Shown one piece after another: positions 16,937-25,111 of a stretch of DNA of 64,000 nucleotides. Each line of letters opens with the position of its first letter. Position 1 is the stretch's first letter. Under the pieces are notes generated by a model. The model did not search any database and was not told the DNA's origin. It worked only from the letters and a program-made list of their open reading frames with translations. Both the position numbers and the translations under genes were made by a program. The DNA comes from Rhodomicrobium sp. R_RK_3 (GTDB taxonomy: Bacteria; Pseudomonadota; Alphaproteobacteria; Rhizobiales; Rhodomicrobiaceae): NCBI RefSeq assembly GCF_002198715.1, contig NZ_MWLK01000036.1, forward strand, positions 310,223-374,222. The letters are read 5' to 3'.

Positions 16937-17539
16937 ATGACGATGTTTCGGCTTGTTTACGCGACTGCGGCGGTGCTGGCCTGCTTTGTTGGCGGCCAAG
17001 TCCCGGCGCTGGGCGAGGAAGCCCATATTGTCGAGGTGAAACGATACATCGCCCTGCACGTCGTGCCCTGGCTGCGCGACCATGTCGTCGTCGATGCGGT
17101 GCAGGCTCAGAATTTCGCCCATGCCGAGCTCACCGATACGGATGTCGAACGTCTCGACCAGCAATGGCGGCGGGAGTTGGATTCACCGTCGAAGCCGCTG
17201 ATCGACAGCGTCTTGAACAACCCGCTCTCCCTCTTTCTGAAGGAGAAGCAGGCAGCCTCCGACGGCTATATCGGCCGGCTCGTCGTCATGGACGAAAAAG
17301 GTATGAATGTCGGCCAGAGCGGGCTGACCGACGATTACTGGCAGGGCGACGAAGTCAAATGGCAGAAAAGCTTCAAGAAACGGACCGAGCCGGTGTTCGT
17401 CGATAATGTCGAGAAGGATGCGACCGGGCAAAGGCTGCAAATCCCGGTCAGCCTGCCGGTCGTCGATCCCGAAAGCGGCCTGCCGATCGGCGCCATCACA
17501 GTCAACATCAATGTCGAAAGGCTGCCCACCACCTTTTAA
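16937..17539 (+). CDS. Secreted PDC/Cache-like sensor-domain protein
   Basis: The 200-aa protein has a signal peptide (MTMFRLVYATAAVLACFVGG, likely cleaved near ALGEE). The rest is a single alpha/beta domain with the strands and linker of periplasmic PDC/Cache sensors: GYIGRLVVMDEKGMNVGQS, DYWQGDEVKWQKSF and IPVSLPVVDPESGLPIGAITV. No transmembrane or signalling domain follows, so it is a free periplasmic ligand-binding module. The flagellar regulator FtcR begins 130 bp downstream in the same direction. Ligand and partner are unknown. Confidence 0.72.
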   Translation: MTMFRLVYATAAVLACFVGGQVPALGEEAHIVEVKRYIALHVVPWLRDHVVVDAVQAQNFAHAELTDTDVERLDQQWRRELDSPSKPLIDSVLNNPLSLFLKEKQAASDGYIGRLVVMDEKGMNVGQSGLTDDYWQGDEVKWQKSFKKRTEPVFVDNVEKDATGQRLQIPVSLPVVDPESGLPIGAITVNINVERLPTTF

Positions 17540-17669
17540 GCGCGACGTTTCGGCAACGCTCAATAAGTGTTCTTTAACAAAAGAACAACCAAAGGTTGAT
17601 CGAATCGGAGCCAGCGGCTAACCCGGACCGCATGGCTACGCTCATAATGAGTGAACCGGGGGTCGTCTT

Positions 17670-18341
17670 ATGATCGTGATTGTTGACGAACGCGAGACCG
17701 TCACCGAGGGGTATACCTCTTGGTTTGACCGCGAAGGCGTTTCGGCGACCGGATTTCGCGCGGCGGATTTCGGTAATTGGGTAAAAACGGTCTCCGACCC
17801 CGACATCGATGCGGTCGAGGCGTTCTTGATCGGCGATTGCGAGGACCGGCGGCTTCTGCCGAAATTGATCCGGCATCGGACCAGCGCGGCGGTGATCGCC
17901 ATGAACGATCACAAATGTCTCGACGAGACCTTGGAGCTGTTCGATGCCGGCGTCGACGACGTCGTGCGCAAGCCGGTGCATGTCCGCGAAATCCTGGCGC
18001 GCATCAAAGCCATCCAGCGCCGCGCCAAGGGCGAGGACGAGGGCAGGCTGGTCGGCGACATCCGCGTTTTCTCCGATGGCCGCGACCCGGAAGTGAAGAG
18101 CGAAGTGCTCCCGCTTCCCCGGCGCGAGCGCCGCATCCTCGAATATCTGGTCTCCAATCGCGGCCGCCGCGTCACCAAGAGCCAGATCTTCAATTTCGTC
18201 TACGGCCTGTTCGGCGAGGACATCGACGAGAATGTCGTCGAGAGCCATATCAGCAAGCTGCGTAAGCGCCTGCGCCACCGCCTCGGCCACGACCCGATCG
18301 ACAGCCAGCGCTATCTCGGCTACCGGCTGGTTTACGACTAG
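17670..18341 (+). CDS. ftcR: Flagellar transcriptional regulator FtcR/Rem-like
   Basis: The 223-aa OmpR-type protein has an N-terminal receiver-like domain ([17 protein letters not shown] motif in [13 protein letters not shown]) and a C-terminal winged helix ([38 protein letters not shown]). Length, opening and the stretch [12 protein letters not shown] match FtcR of Brucella and Rem of Sinorhizobium, master regulators of flagellar genes. The usual aspartate at the end of the third strand is not clearly placed, as in other Rem-like orphans. No flagellar gene is in the window, so it is separated from its targets. Confidence 0.82.
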   Translation: MIVIVDERETVTEGYTSWFDREGVSATGFRAADFGNWVKTVSDPDIDAVEAFLIGDCEDRRLLPKLIRHRTSAAVIAMNDHKCLDETLELFDAGVDDVVRKPVHVREILARIKAIQRRAKGEDEGRLVGDIRVFSDGRDPEVKSEVLPLPRRERRILEYLVSNRGRRVTKSQIFNFVYGLFGEDIDENVVESHISKLRKRLRHRLGHDPIDSQRYLGYRLVYD

Positions 18342-18460
18342 GCAGAGTTGCCCGCGCGTGGCGGCCTTCGGGCCATCGCCCGCTCCGACAAGCGGAGCCG
18401 CTTGCTCCTTCGCCGCCGGCGCGGCAGGCTGGCGCAGGACGCATTGCAAGGAGCGGCCCT

Positions 18461-18880
18461 TTGAGAAAGCCTGTGACCCCCTGGCTGACGGTCGATTGCG
18501 TGGTGCTCGATGCGCAGAAGCGCGTGCTTCTCATCCGGCGCAAGAACCCGCCCTTCGAAGGGCAACTGGCGCTGCCCGGCGGCTTCGTTGAAATCGGCGA
18601 GACGGTCGAAACGGCCTGCAAGCGCGAGCTGATGGAGGAGACCGGCATCAAGGCCGGCAAGCTGACGCTCGTCGGCGTCTATTCCGACCCGCGCCGCGAC
18701 CCGCGCGGGCATAGCTGTTCGGTCGCCTTCCTCGCCCACGTGAAAACCGCCAGGCCGACAGCCGGCGACGATGCGGCGGACGCGCTCTGGGTCGAGGATT
18801 GGCGCCGGGCCAAGCTCGCCTTCGACCACCGCAAGATCCTGAAGGATGCACTCGCCTTGGCGGACCGCGACGGGGCCTGA
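18461..18880 (+). CDS. Nudix hydrolase (ADP-ribose pyrophosphatase-like)
   Basis: This 139-aa enzyme has a complete Nudix box, with GGFVEIGETVETACKREL followed by MEETGI, at about residues 37-60. The preceding PPFEGQLALPGG is typical of the ADP-ribose/NADH subgroup. The TTG start at 18461 is supported by AAGGAG 7 bp upstream; no ATG fits. It should cleave a nucleoside diphosphate linked to another group, with Mg2+. Stand-alone between FtcR and a leftward SMR pump. The exact substrate is unknown. Confidence 0.85.
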   Translation: MRKPVTPWLTVDCVVLDAQKRVLLIRRKNPPFEGQLALPGGFVEIGETVETACKRELMEETGIKAGKLTLVGVYSDPRRDPRGHSCSVAFLAHVKTARPTAGDDAADALWVEDWRRAKLAFDHRKILKDALALADRDGA

Positions 18881-18891
18881 GTCCCGGCCGG

Positions 18892-19221
18892 TCAATGCGG
18901 AGCCGATTCCGACAGGATGTTGATGATCGCGACGCCGGCGAGGATCAGGGCAATGCCAATCACGGCGGGGGCATCCAGATGCTGGCGGAACACCAGCCAG
19001 CCGACCAGCGCCACCAGCACGATGCCCAGACCCGACCAAAGCGCGTAGACCACGCCGAGCGGCATCGTCTTCAGCGTCAGGGAGAGCAGATAGAAGGCCG
19101 CGCCGTAGCCGAACACGACGATCAGCGACGGCCCGAGCCGGGTAAAACTCTCCGAGGCCTTAAGCGCGGAGGTCGCGACGACTTCCGCCGCTATGGCCAG
19201 GATCAGATAGGCCCAGGTCAT
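18892..19221 (-). CDS. Small multidrug resistance (SMR) efflux protein, EmrE-like
   Basis: The 109-aa inner-membrane protein has four hydrophobic helices. The essential membrane glutamate is in AIAAEVVATSALK, and YALWSGLGIVLVALVGWLVF plus IGIALILAGVAIINILS follow EmrE closely. As a dual-topology dimer it would export cationic drugs or guanidinium-like compounds by proton exchange. The ATG at 19221 is preceded by AAGGA; the longer frame to 19266 adds no membrane sequence. Single gene, converging on nudix. Confidence 0.9.
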   Translation of the reverse strand: MTWAYLILAIAAEVVATSALKASESFTRLGPSLIVVFGYGAAFYLLSLTLKTMPLGVVYALWSGLGIVLVALVGWLVFRQHLDAPAVIGIALILAGVAIINILSESAPH

Positions 19222-19274
19222 GGGGGGTGATTCCTTGAATGCTGAGAGTCGGGAGGAGGAGCCCAAAACACATT

Positions 19275-19380
19275 GTCATTCCCGCGAAAGCGGGAATCCA
19301 GTAGGCCGAAGCGACGCGATTAACGGGGACGCGATCGCGCCGTTTGCCCTTTACAGGATCCCCGCTCGCGCGGGGATGAC
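19275..19380. repeat. 106-bp dispersed palindromic element, copy 1
   Basis: The element is bounded by inverted ends GTCATTCCCGCG and CGCGGGGATGAC. The left arm forms its own hairpin (TTCCCGCGAAAGCGGGAA) and the right arm another (CCCCGCTCGCGCGGGG). Copies of nearly the same length occur at 61117-61221 and 63337-63442, with a half copy at 22047-22080. It has no coding potential and resembles dispersed palindromic elements of alphaproteobacteria. Confidence 0.8.
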
Positions 19381-19403
19381 GAAGAGGCTGCGATCCCCCT
19401 CCG

Positions 19404-19862
19404 TCACTCGGGATAGGGCGTGCCGTCCTTATGCACGAAGCGGCCGTCGGCGTTGGAGCTCATCATGTCGATGTCGGAACAGGTGGTCAGGTCGTCGGGC
19501 TGGCGCGAACCGACCTCGAGATAGACCGCCACCTTGTCCGACCTGTTGATCAAATGATGACCGTTGCCGGAGCCCTTGGCGAAGGCAGCGCAGTCGCCGG
19601 CGCGCAGCACGATATCGCCGCCATCCTCGACCAACGTCACTTCGCCTTCGAGCACATAGACGAATTCGTCCTCGTGCGAATGCCAATGGCGCTGGCTCGA
19701 CCAGTTTCCCGGCGGCAGCTGCATGAGATTGACGCCGAAATCGGTGAGGCCGCCGGCATCGCCCAGACGCTGCCGGATACGTTCGGCACAAGGCGCGTCG
19801 AAGGGCGGCGGATAGGGAGCGCCTTTGCGCTGAGGCACGGCGGCAAGGTCGATCTTCGGCAT
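19404..19862 (-). CDS. Cupin-domain protein
   Basis: The 152-aa protein holds one cupin barrel. Motif 1 with metal ligands is HWHSHEDEFVYVLEGE; motif 2 is DCAAFAKGSGNGHHLIN. The N-terminal part (YPPPFDAPCAERIRQRLGD) and C-terminal part (PDDLTTCSDIDM, DGRFVHKDGTPY) are common in a proteobacterial cupin group of unknown enzyme activity. It lies between a palindromic repeat and the rho gene, all leftward; co-transcription with rho is possible but rho reads toward it with 62 bp between. Confidence 0.8.
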   Translation of the reverse strand: MPKIDLAAVPQRKGAPYPPPFDAPCAERIRQRLGDAGGLTDFGVNLMQLPPGNWSSQRHWHSHEDEFVYVLEGEVTLVEDGGDIVLRAGDCAAFAKGSGNGHHLINRSDKVAVYLEVGSRQPDDLTTCSDIDMMSSNADGRFVHKDGTPYPE

Positions 19863-19924
19863 CAGCGTTCCCCGGCGATCGGCGGCCGAGCTGACGCCCG
19901 GCCGCGTGTTGGGCTGAACGGTTA

Positions 19925-21190
19925 TTAAGTGTTCATGGAGTCGAAGAAGTCGCCGTTGTTCTTGGTCTGGCGCAGCTTGTCCATCAGGAACTCGATGGCG
20001 TCCATGGTGCCCATCGGATTGAGGATGCGGCGTAGCACGAACATCTTCTTCAATTGCGGCGCCGGGACCAGCAGCTCTTCCTTGCGGGTGCCGGAGCGGG
20101 CGATGTCGATGGAGGGGAAGGTGCGCTTGTCGGCGACCTTGCGGTCGAGGATCAGCTCGGAATTGCCGGTGCCCTTGAACTCTTCGAAGATAACTTCGTC
20201 CATGCGGCTGCCGGTCTCGATCAGCGCCGTGGCGATGATGGTGAGCGAGCCGCCCTCTTCGATATTGCGCGCCGCGCCGAAGAAGCGCTTTGGCCGCTGC
20301 AATGCGTTGGCGTCGACGCCGCCGGTCAGCACCTTGCCCGAGGACGGCACCACCGTATTATAGGCGCGGCCGAGGCGGGTGATCGAGTCCAGGAGGATCA
20401 CCACGTCCTTCTTATGCTCGACGAGGCGCTTGGCCTTCTCGATCACCATCTCGGCGACCTGGACGTGACGCGATGCCGGCTCGTCGAAGGTGGAGGAGAT
20501 CACCTCGCCCTTCACCGAGCGCTGCATGTCGGTCACTTCTTCCGGCCGCTCGTCGATGAGCAGCACGATCAGGTAGCATTCCGGATGATTGCAGGTGATG
20601 GAGTGGGCGATGTTCTGCAAGAGCACGGTCTTGCCGGTGCGCGGCGGGGCGACGATCAAGCCGCGCTGGCCCTTGCCGAGCGGGGCGACGATGTCGATGA
20701 CGCGGCCGGAGATGTCCTTCTGGTCCGGCGCCTCGACTTCCATCCGCATCCAGGTGTCCGGATATAAAGGCGTGAGGTTGTCGAAGTGAACCTTGTGGCG
20801 CATGGCCTCGGGCTCGTCGAAATTGATCTTGTTCACCTTCAGGAGGGCGAAGTAGCGCTCGCCATCCTTGGGGGAGCGGATCTGGCCTTCGACGGTGTCG
20901 CCGGTGCGCAGGCCGAAGCGGCGGATCTGGCTGGGGCTGACATAAATATCGTCAGGGCCGGGCAAATAATTGGCGTCGGGCGAGCGCAGAAAACCGAAAC
21001 CGTCCTGCAGCACTTCAACGACGCCGATGCCGGTAATATCGACATCCTTGGCGGCCAATTGTTTCAATATCGCGAACATCAGCTCCTGCTTGCGCATCGT
21101 GCTGGCATTCTCGACTTCGACGCCTTCGGCAAAGCTGAGCAATTCGGTGGGCGATTTAACTTTAAGGTCTTGGAGTTTCATTTCTTGCAT
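19925..21190 (-). CDS. rho: Transcription termination factor Rho
   Basis: The 421-aa hexameric RNA helicase ends transcription at rut sites. It has the N-terminal Rho domain ([41 protein letters not shown] in the RNA-binding fold), Walker [17 protein letters not shown], Walker [15 protein letters not shown] and the catalytic and R-loop regions ([22 protein letters not shown]). Length is normal. It lies leftward of hemJ and hemE, the usual alphaproteobacterial arrangement beside the origin. A 380-bp leader upstream leaves room for autoregulation. Confidence 0.98.
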   Translation of the reverse strand: MQEMKLQDLKVKSPTELLSFAEGVEVENASTMRKQELMFAILKQLAAKDVDITGIGVVEVLQDGFGFLRSPDANYLPGPDDIYVSPSQIRRFGLRTGDTVEGQIRSPKDGERYFALLKVNKINFDEPEAMRHKVHFDNLTPLYPDTWMRMEVEAPDQKDISGRVIDIVAPLGKGQRGLIVAPPRTGKTVLLQNIAHSITCNHPECYLIVLLIDERPEEVTDMQRSVKGEVISSTFDEPASRHVQVAEMVIEKAKRLVEHKKDVVILLDSITRLGRAYNTVVPSSGKVLTGGVDANALQRPKRFFGAARNIEEGGSLTIIATALIETGSRMDEVIFEEFKGTGNSELILDRKVADKRTFPSIDIARSGTRKEELLVPAPQLKKMFVLRRILNPMGTMDAIEFLMDKLRQTKNNGDFFDSMNT

Positions 21191-21570
21191 TCGGGATGAC
21201 TCCGAACTTTCGTGCGATATTGGTAATGGGGAGGCGCGCGGCCGAAAGGAGCGCGACCTTAGGTTTGGAGGGCATTTCGAGGCGCCGTTCCCGCGATGAC
21301 CGGCGAGCCGCGCGGGTTAGAATTGCGCAGGCCGCTCAAGTCTCATGCGGGCTGAAGGGAATTCAGATTCTCGGCCAAGTGAAGAATTACGACTCACACT
21401 ATAGCAAAGAATTGGCGCGTGCGAAAGCAGCAGATTTTCAGCGTTACGTGACTGGGCGTCGCGGGTGCTGGCTGGCCGTCGGCGATGAGGCACTAAGTAT
21501 AAAGAGGCCCGGTCCTTCTTATGCCTCTCTTATATAGGAGAGAGCGGCGGGTCCGAGAAGGTGACCGCGC
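21191..21570. other. Leader region between rho and hemJ (380 bp)
   Basis: An open frame on the plus strand (21196-21537) has no protein-like features and is probably chance. The region is relatively AT-rich around 21370-21530 and should hold the rho promoter and untranslated leader. A short imperfect hairpin (CTCTC, TTATATAG, GAGAG) sits near 21523-21541. No riboswitch was recognised. Confidence 0.45.
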
Positions 21571-22008
21571 CTAGAACGGCTTCACCACCACCAGGATCAC
21601 GATCAGGATCAGCAGCACGGTCGGGATCTCGTTGGCGATCCGGTAGAAGCGCTCGCTATGGGTGTTGCGGTCGGCGGCGAAATCCTTGCGCCATCTGGCC
21701 AGCATGATGTGAAACACCGTCAGCAGCACGACCAAGAAAAGCTTGGCGTGCAGCCAGCCGGAGGTGCGCAGGTCGATGACGTCGAAGCCGAAGATCAGGG
21801 CGAGGCCGAGCAGCCAGGTCGCAATCATCGCCGGATTGATGATGACGCGCAGCAGCTTGTTTTCCATGACCTTCAGCGTCTCGGAAAGCTGCGAGCCGGC
21901 CGGTGCGCCGACATGGTAGACGTAGAGGCGCGGCAGATAGAACATCCCCGCCATCCAGGCGACCATCGCGATGACGTGGAAGGCTTTGACGTAGAGATAT
22001 AATTCCAC
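21571..22008 (-). CDS. hemJ: Protoporphyrinogen oxidase HemJ
   Basis: This 145-aa inner-membrane protein has four hydrophobic segments. The conserved His is in KAFHVIAMVAWMAGMFYLPR; LRVIINPAMIATWLLG, WLHAKLFLVVLLTVFH and FYRIANEIPTVLLI are family hallmarks. HemJ converts protoporphyrinogen IX to protoporphyrin IX in haem synthesis and is the usual oxidase in alphaproteobacteria. It is transcribed after hemE, 92 bp downstream, with a partial palindromic repeat between them. Confidence 0.93.
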   Translation of the reverse strand: MELYLYVKAFHVIAMVAWMAGMFYLPRLYVYHVGAPAGSQLSETLKVMENKLLRVIINPAMIATWLLGLALIFGFDVIDLRTSGWLHAKLFLVVLLTVFHIMLARWRKDFAADRNTHSERFYRIANEIPTVLLILIVILVVVKPF

Positions 22009-22046
22009 TTGGCGCCTCGTCTGGCTTTGCGTCTGCGGCTCTTCTC

Positions 22047-22080
22047 GTCATCCCCGCGAAAGCGGCGATCCCGTACGCAC
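22047..22080. repeat. Half copy of the 106-bp palindromic element
   Basis: GTCATCCCCGCGAAAGCG repeats the left end of the elements at 19275 and 63337, then diverges. Only the left arm is present. It lies between hemE and hemJ. Confidence 0.6.
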
Positions 22081-22100
22081 AAACTCGAAACTCGCGTCCC

Positions 22101-23150
22101 TCAATCGCCACGCACCAGCGCCACCAATCGCTCGACATGCGCGATCGGCGTCGTCTGCAAGATACCGTGGCCTAGGTTGAAAATATGCGGAACGCCCTGA
22201 AGCCCGGCCAAGATGGACCGGATGCGCGATTCGAGCAAGTGCCCTCCGGCCACAAGCAGCAACGGATCGAGATTGCCCTGCACAGCGGTCGTGGCGGCGA
22301 GCTTGCGCATCTGCGCCAGCGGCATCGCCGTGTCGCAGCCGAGCCCGTCAACGCCAGTTTCGCGGACGAACTGCTCCGACAGCACGGCGGAGCCGCGCGG
22401 GAAACCGATGATCGGGACATCCGGGTGCAGCGCCCTGAGCGCCTTGACCATGCGCACCGTCGGCGCGATCACCCATCGCTCGAATTCGGCGTCAGGCAGC
22501 ACGCCGGCCCAACTGTCGAAAATCTGCACGACCTGTGCGCCGGCGGCGATCTGGGCCGAGAGATAGGCAACCGAGCTGTCGGCGACAAGGTCGAGCAGGC
22601 GGGCGAAATTTTCCGGGTCGCGATAGGCGGCGAGCCGCGTCGGCGCCTGATCGGGGGTGCCGTGGCCGGCGACCATGTAGGTCGCGACGGTCCATGGCGC
22701 GCCGCAAAAGCCGATCAGCGCCTTGTCCGCCGGGAGTGCCGCCCGAACCAGCGCAACAGTTTCGCAGATCCGGCCGAACTTCTCCCCGGTCGCCTCGGGG
22801 CGCAAAAGCTTGAGCAGCTCGGCTGGCTGCATGCCATCGAGCTTTGGTCCGGTGCCTTCCTCGAAAGCCACTTTCTGGCCGAGCGCGTCCGGCACGATCA
22901 GGATATCGGCGAACAGGATGGCCGCGTCGAAGCCGAAGCGCCGGATCGGCTGCAGCGTAATTTCCGCGGCCCATTCCGGCCGGTAGCACAGATCCAGGAA
23001 GCCGTTCGCCTTCGCGCGAAGCTCCCGGTACTCCGGCAGGTAGCGGCCGGCTTGCCGCATCAGCCACATGGGCGGTCTGCCGAGCGCCTTGCCTTTCAGG
23101 ACTTCGATCAGCTTCGGCGTCGAGGGTGTTTGCTGGATATCAGCGGGCAT
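22101..23150 (-). CDS. hemE: Uroporphyrinogen decarboxylase HemE
   Basis: The 349-aa cytoplasmic enzyme decarboxylates uroporphyrinogen III to coproporphyrinogen III. Substrate-binding motifs are PPMWLMRQAGRYLPEYR near the N-terminus, CYRPEWAAEITLQPIRRFGFDAAILFADIL (two adjacent parts) with the essential Asp, and GFCGAPWTVATYM. The C-terminal end FNLGHGILQTTPIAHV is also typical. It transcribes away from the predicted origin, the position that gave alphaproteobacterial origins their hemE-proximal description. Confidence 0.97.
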   Translation of the reverse strand: MPADIQQTPSTPKLIEVLKGKALGRPPMWLMRQAGRYLPEYRELRAKANGFLDLCYRPEWAAEITLQPIRRFGFDAAILFADILIVPDALGQKVAFEEGTGPKLDGMQPAELLKLLRPEATGEKFGRICETVALVRAALPADKALIGFCGAPWTVATYMVAGHGTPDQAPTRLAAYRDPENFARLLDLVADSSVAYLSAQIAAGAQVVQIFDSWAGVLPDAEFERWVIAPTVRMVKALRALHPDVPIIGFPRGSAVLSEQFVRETGVDGLGCDTAMPLAQMRKLAATTAVQGNLDPLLLVAGGHLLESRIRSILAGLQGVPHIFNLGHGILQTTPIAHVERLVALVRGD

Positions 23151-23547
23151 CGCTTCGCTCTTTGATACAGAGTCTTACTTTCTTAAGTGACTCTTATTTA
23201 TAGGGGGTGAATTGCGGATATTGCGGCATTGTCCACGCATTATCTACAGCTTTGCGGCAGGATCGCGAAGGCCGGGCCTCAAGATCGCCGGCGGTTTGCA
23301 AACGGCCATTGCGGCAGACGAAAAACAGCTCAGGAAGGCAATCGGTTGCGCGGTGAGGTTCATTTTATATCGTGACAATAACCCTTGTTTAGCCGCTGGC
23401 CGAGCGGTGCGCAAAGATGGCGCTTTGCAAATTCATTCAACTCGGCGAGATTTTGCCGTCCCCAAAAGCGAGGCTGTGGACGGAAATTGAATTAGCGTGC
23501 GGGACTCAGCCCGAAGGCTTTCCATAAAGTGAGGCGCTGTTCAAAAC
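23151..23547. other. oriC: Predicted chromosomal replication origin region
   Basis: This 397-bp non-coding stretch lies between hemE (leftward) and ppsR/DUF299 (rightward), the gene pair that flanks Cori in Caulobacter and origins of other alphaproteobacteria. It has AT-rich patches at about 23160-23203 and 23356-23393. DnaA-box-like 9-mers are TTGTCCACG (23229-23237), TTATCTACA (23240-23248, 8 of 9 to TTATCCACA) and TGTGGACGG (23475-23483). Three GANTC (CcrM) sites and a near-consensus CtrA site are present. Genes on both sides read outward. Function is inferred mainly from synteny. Confidence 0.75.
23183..23197. promoter_or_regulatory. CtrA-like site in the origin region
   Basis: TTAA-GTGACTC-TTAT matches the CtrA consensus TTAA-N7-TTAA at 7 of 8 fixed bases and includes a GANTC sequence in its spacer. 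CtrA represses initiation at Cori by binding such sites. Confidence 0.4.
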
Positions 23548-24396
23548 ATGACAGCTTATCAACAGACCACCAAGGAGCTGCCGAAGTTTTTTCACCTGCA
23601 CATGGTGTCGGACGCTTCGGGTGAAACGCTGGCGGCGATCGCCAAGGCGGCGGCTGTTCAGTACTCCAGCATCCGAGCGCTCAAGCACTCGCATCCTTTC
23701 GTGCGCAACCGCCGGCATCTCGACCGCGTGCTGCAACAGATCGAGGCCTCGCCCGGCATCGTGCTCTACACCATCGTGGAGCGCTCGATCGGGGCGCATC
23801 TGGAGCAGCGCTGCGAGGAGCTGAATATCCCGTGCGTTCCAGTGCTTAGCCCGCTGTTGAAAGTGTTCGAGGCCTATCTCGGCACGCCGTCGACGCCGAT
23901 CGTGGGCGGCCAGCATGTGCTCAACACGGATTATTTCCGGCGCATCGAGGCGATGAATTTCACCCTTGCGCATGACGATGGTCAGCGCACGGCCGATCTC
24001 GACGACGCCGACATCGTGCTGATCGGGGCGAGCCGCACCTCGAAGACGCCGACGAGCCTTTATCTGGCGAACCGCGGCTTCAAGACCGCCAATGTCTCGC
24101 TGATCCCCGACATCCCCCCGCCGCCCGAGCTGGAGACCATACGCAGCGCGGTCGTCGCCGGGCTGGTGGCGAGCCCGCAGCGTCTGGCCGAGATCCGGCG
24201 GCAGCGCCTGCTCGGCATGAACGACACCAAGAACCGCGACTATACCGACACCGAAATGATCGTGAAGGAGATCGCCTATACCCGTAGGCTGTGCGGCCGG
24301 CATCATTGGCCCGTCATCGACGTGACGCGCCGCTCGATCGAGGAGACGGCGGCTGCCGTGATCAAGCTGGTGGAGGATCGCAAGGGGAATGGCTGA
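23548..24396 (+). CDS. ppsR: Pyruvate,phosphate dikinase / PEP synthase regulatory protein (DUF299)
   Basis: The 282-aa bifunctional ADP-dependent kinase / Pi-dependent phosphorylase controls PEP synthase or pyruvate phosphate dikinase. It begins FFHLHMVSDASGETLAAIAKAA and has the P-loop-like GASRTSKTPTSLYLANRG, followed by KTANVSLIPDI and a C-terminal DVTRRSIEETAAAVI. Length and motifs are full. It is the first gene to the right of the predicted origin, and maf overlaps its end by 8 bp. Confidence 0.93.
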   Translation: MTAYQQTTKELPKFFHLHMVSDASGETLAAIAKAAAVQYSSIRALKHSHPFVRNRRHLDRVLQQIEASPGIVLYTIVERSIGAHLEQRCEELNIPCVPVLSPLLKVFEAYLGTPSTPIVGGQHVLNTDYFRRIEAMNFTLAHDDGQRTADLDDADIVLIGASRTSKTPTSLYLANRGFKTANVSLIPDIPPPPELETIRSAVVAGLVASPQRLAEIRRQRLLGMNDTKNRDYTDTEMIVKEIAYTRRLCGRHHWPVIDVTRRSIEETAAAVIKLVEDRKGNG

Positions 24397-25009
24397 GAAT
24401 TTCGCCGGCCGCGAACTGATCCTGGCGTCGGCGAGCGCGGGGCGGGCGGCGATCATGCGCGGGGCGGGGCTGACATTTCGACAGGTGCCCGCCGACATCG
24501 ACGAGCGGGCGATCGAAGCGGGCATGGCGTCGGGACTGGACCCATTGCCCGCGCCGGAGCTCGCCGTGCGATTGGCCGTCGCGAAAGCCAAGTCCGTCAG
24601 CGCCCGCCATCCCGAGACGCTGGTGATCGGTGCCGATCAGGTGATGGAATGCGGCGGGGTGATCTTCCACAAGCCGGCCGACATCGCCGCCGCGCGGGTG
24701 CAATTGCTGGCGCTGCGCGGTCGCACGCATCGTCTCTGCTGCGGGCTCGCGGTTGCTTTGGGAGGCCGGTGCCTTTGGGACCATCTCGATGAGGCGAAGC
24801 TGGAGATGCGGGCGTTCTCCGAGCAATTTCTCGACGCTTACCTGGACATGGAGGGCGAGGCGGTGCTGCAATCCGTCGGCGGCTATCGCATCGAAGGCCC
24901 CGGCGTCCAGCTTTTCCGGCATATTAGCGGCGACCATTTTACGATCATCGGGCTACCAATCATGACCCTGCTCGCATACTTGCGCGAATGTGGGGCGGTC
25001 GCCGAGTGA
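24389..25009 (+). CDS. maf: Maf-family nucleotide pyrophosphatase
   Basis: The 206-aa protein has the Maf opening ILASASAGRAAIMRGAGL, the metal-binding region LVIGADQVMECGG and the stretch ALRGRTHRLCCGLAVAL. The C-terminal SVGGYRIEGPGVQLF is also characteristic. Maf proteins hydrolyse non-canonical or specific nucleoside triphosphates and affect septation. It overlaps ppsR by 8 bp. In relatives aroE follows; here holA does, 102 bp on. Confidence 0.92.
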   Translation: MAENFAGRELILASASAGRAAIMRGAGLTFRQVPADIDERAIEAGMASGLDPLPAPELAVRLAVAKAKSVSARHPETLVIGADQVMECGGVIFHKPADIAAARVQLLALRGRTHRLCCGLAVALGGRCLWDHLDEAKLEMRAFSEQFLDAYLDMEGEAVLQSVGGYRIEGPGVQLFRHISGDHFTIIGLPIMTLLAYLRECGAVAE

Positions 25010-25111
25010 CCACCTGAGTGCGCGCACCGGGTTGCATTCCAGCGGCAGGATCGATAGTTGAACCCTTGACGTTCCCGCGCCGCCGCCGCGCTCACTCGCA
25101 AAGGCCGCCAA

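Noticed and set aside
21196..21537. 113-codon plus-strand frame in the rho-hemJ gap
   Set aside because: No ribosome binding site, domain or signal peptide; composition is like non-coding DNA.
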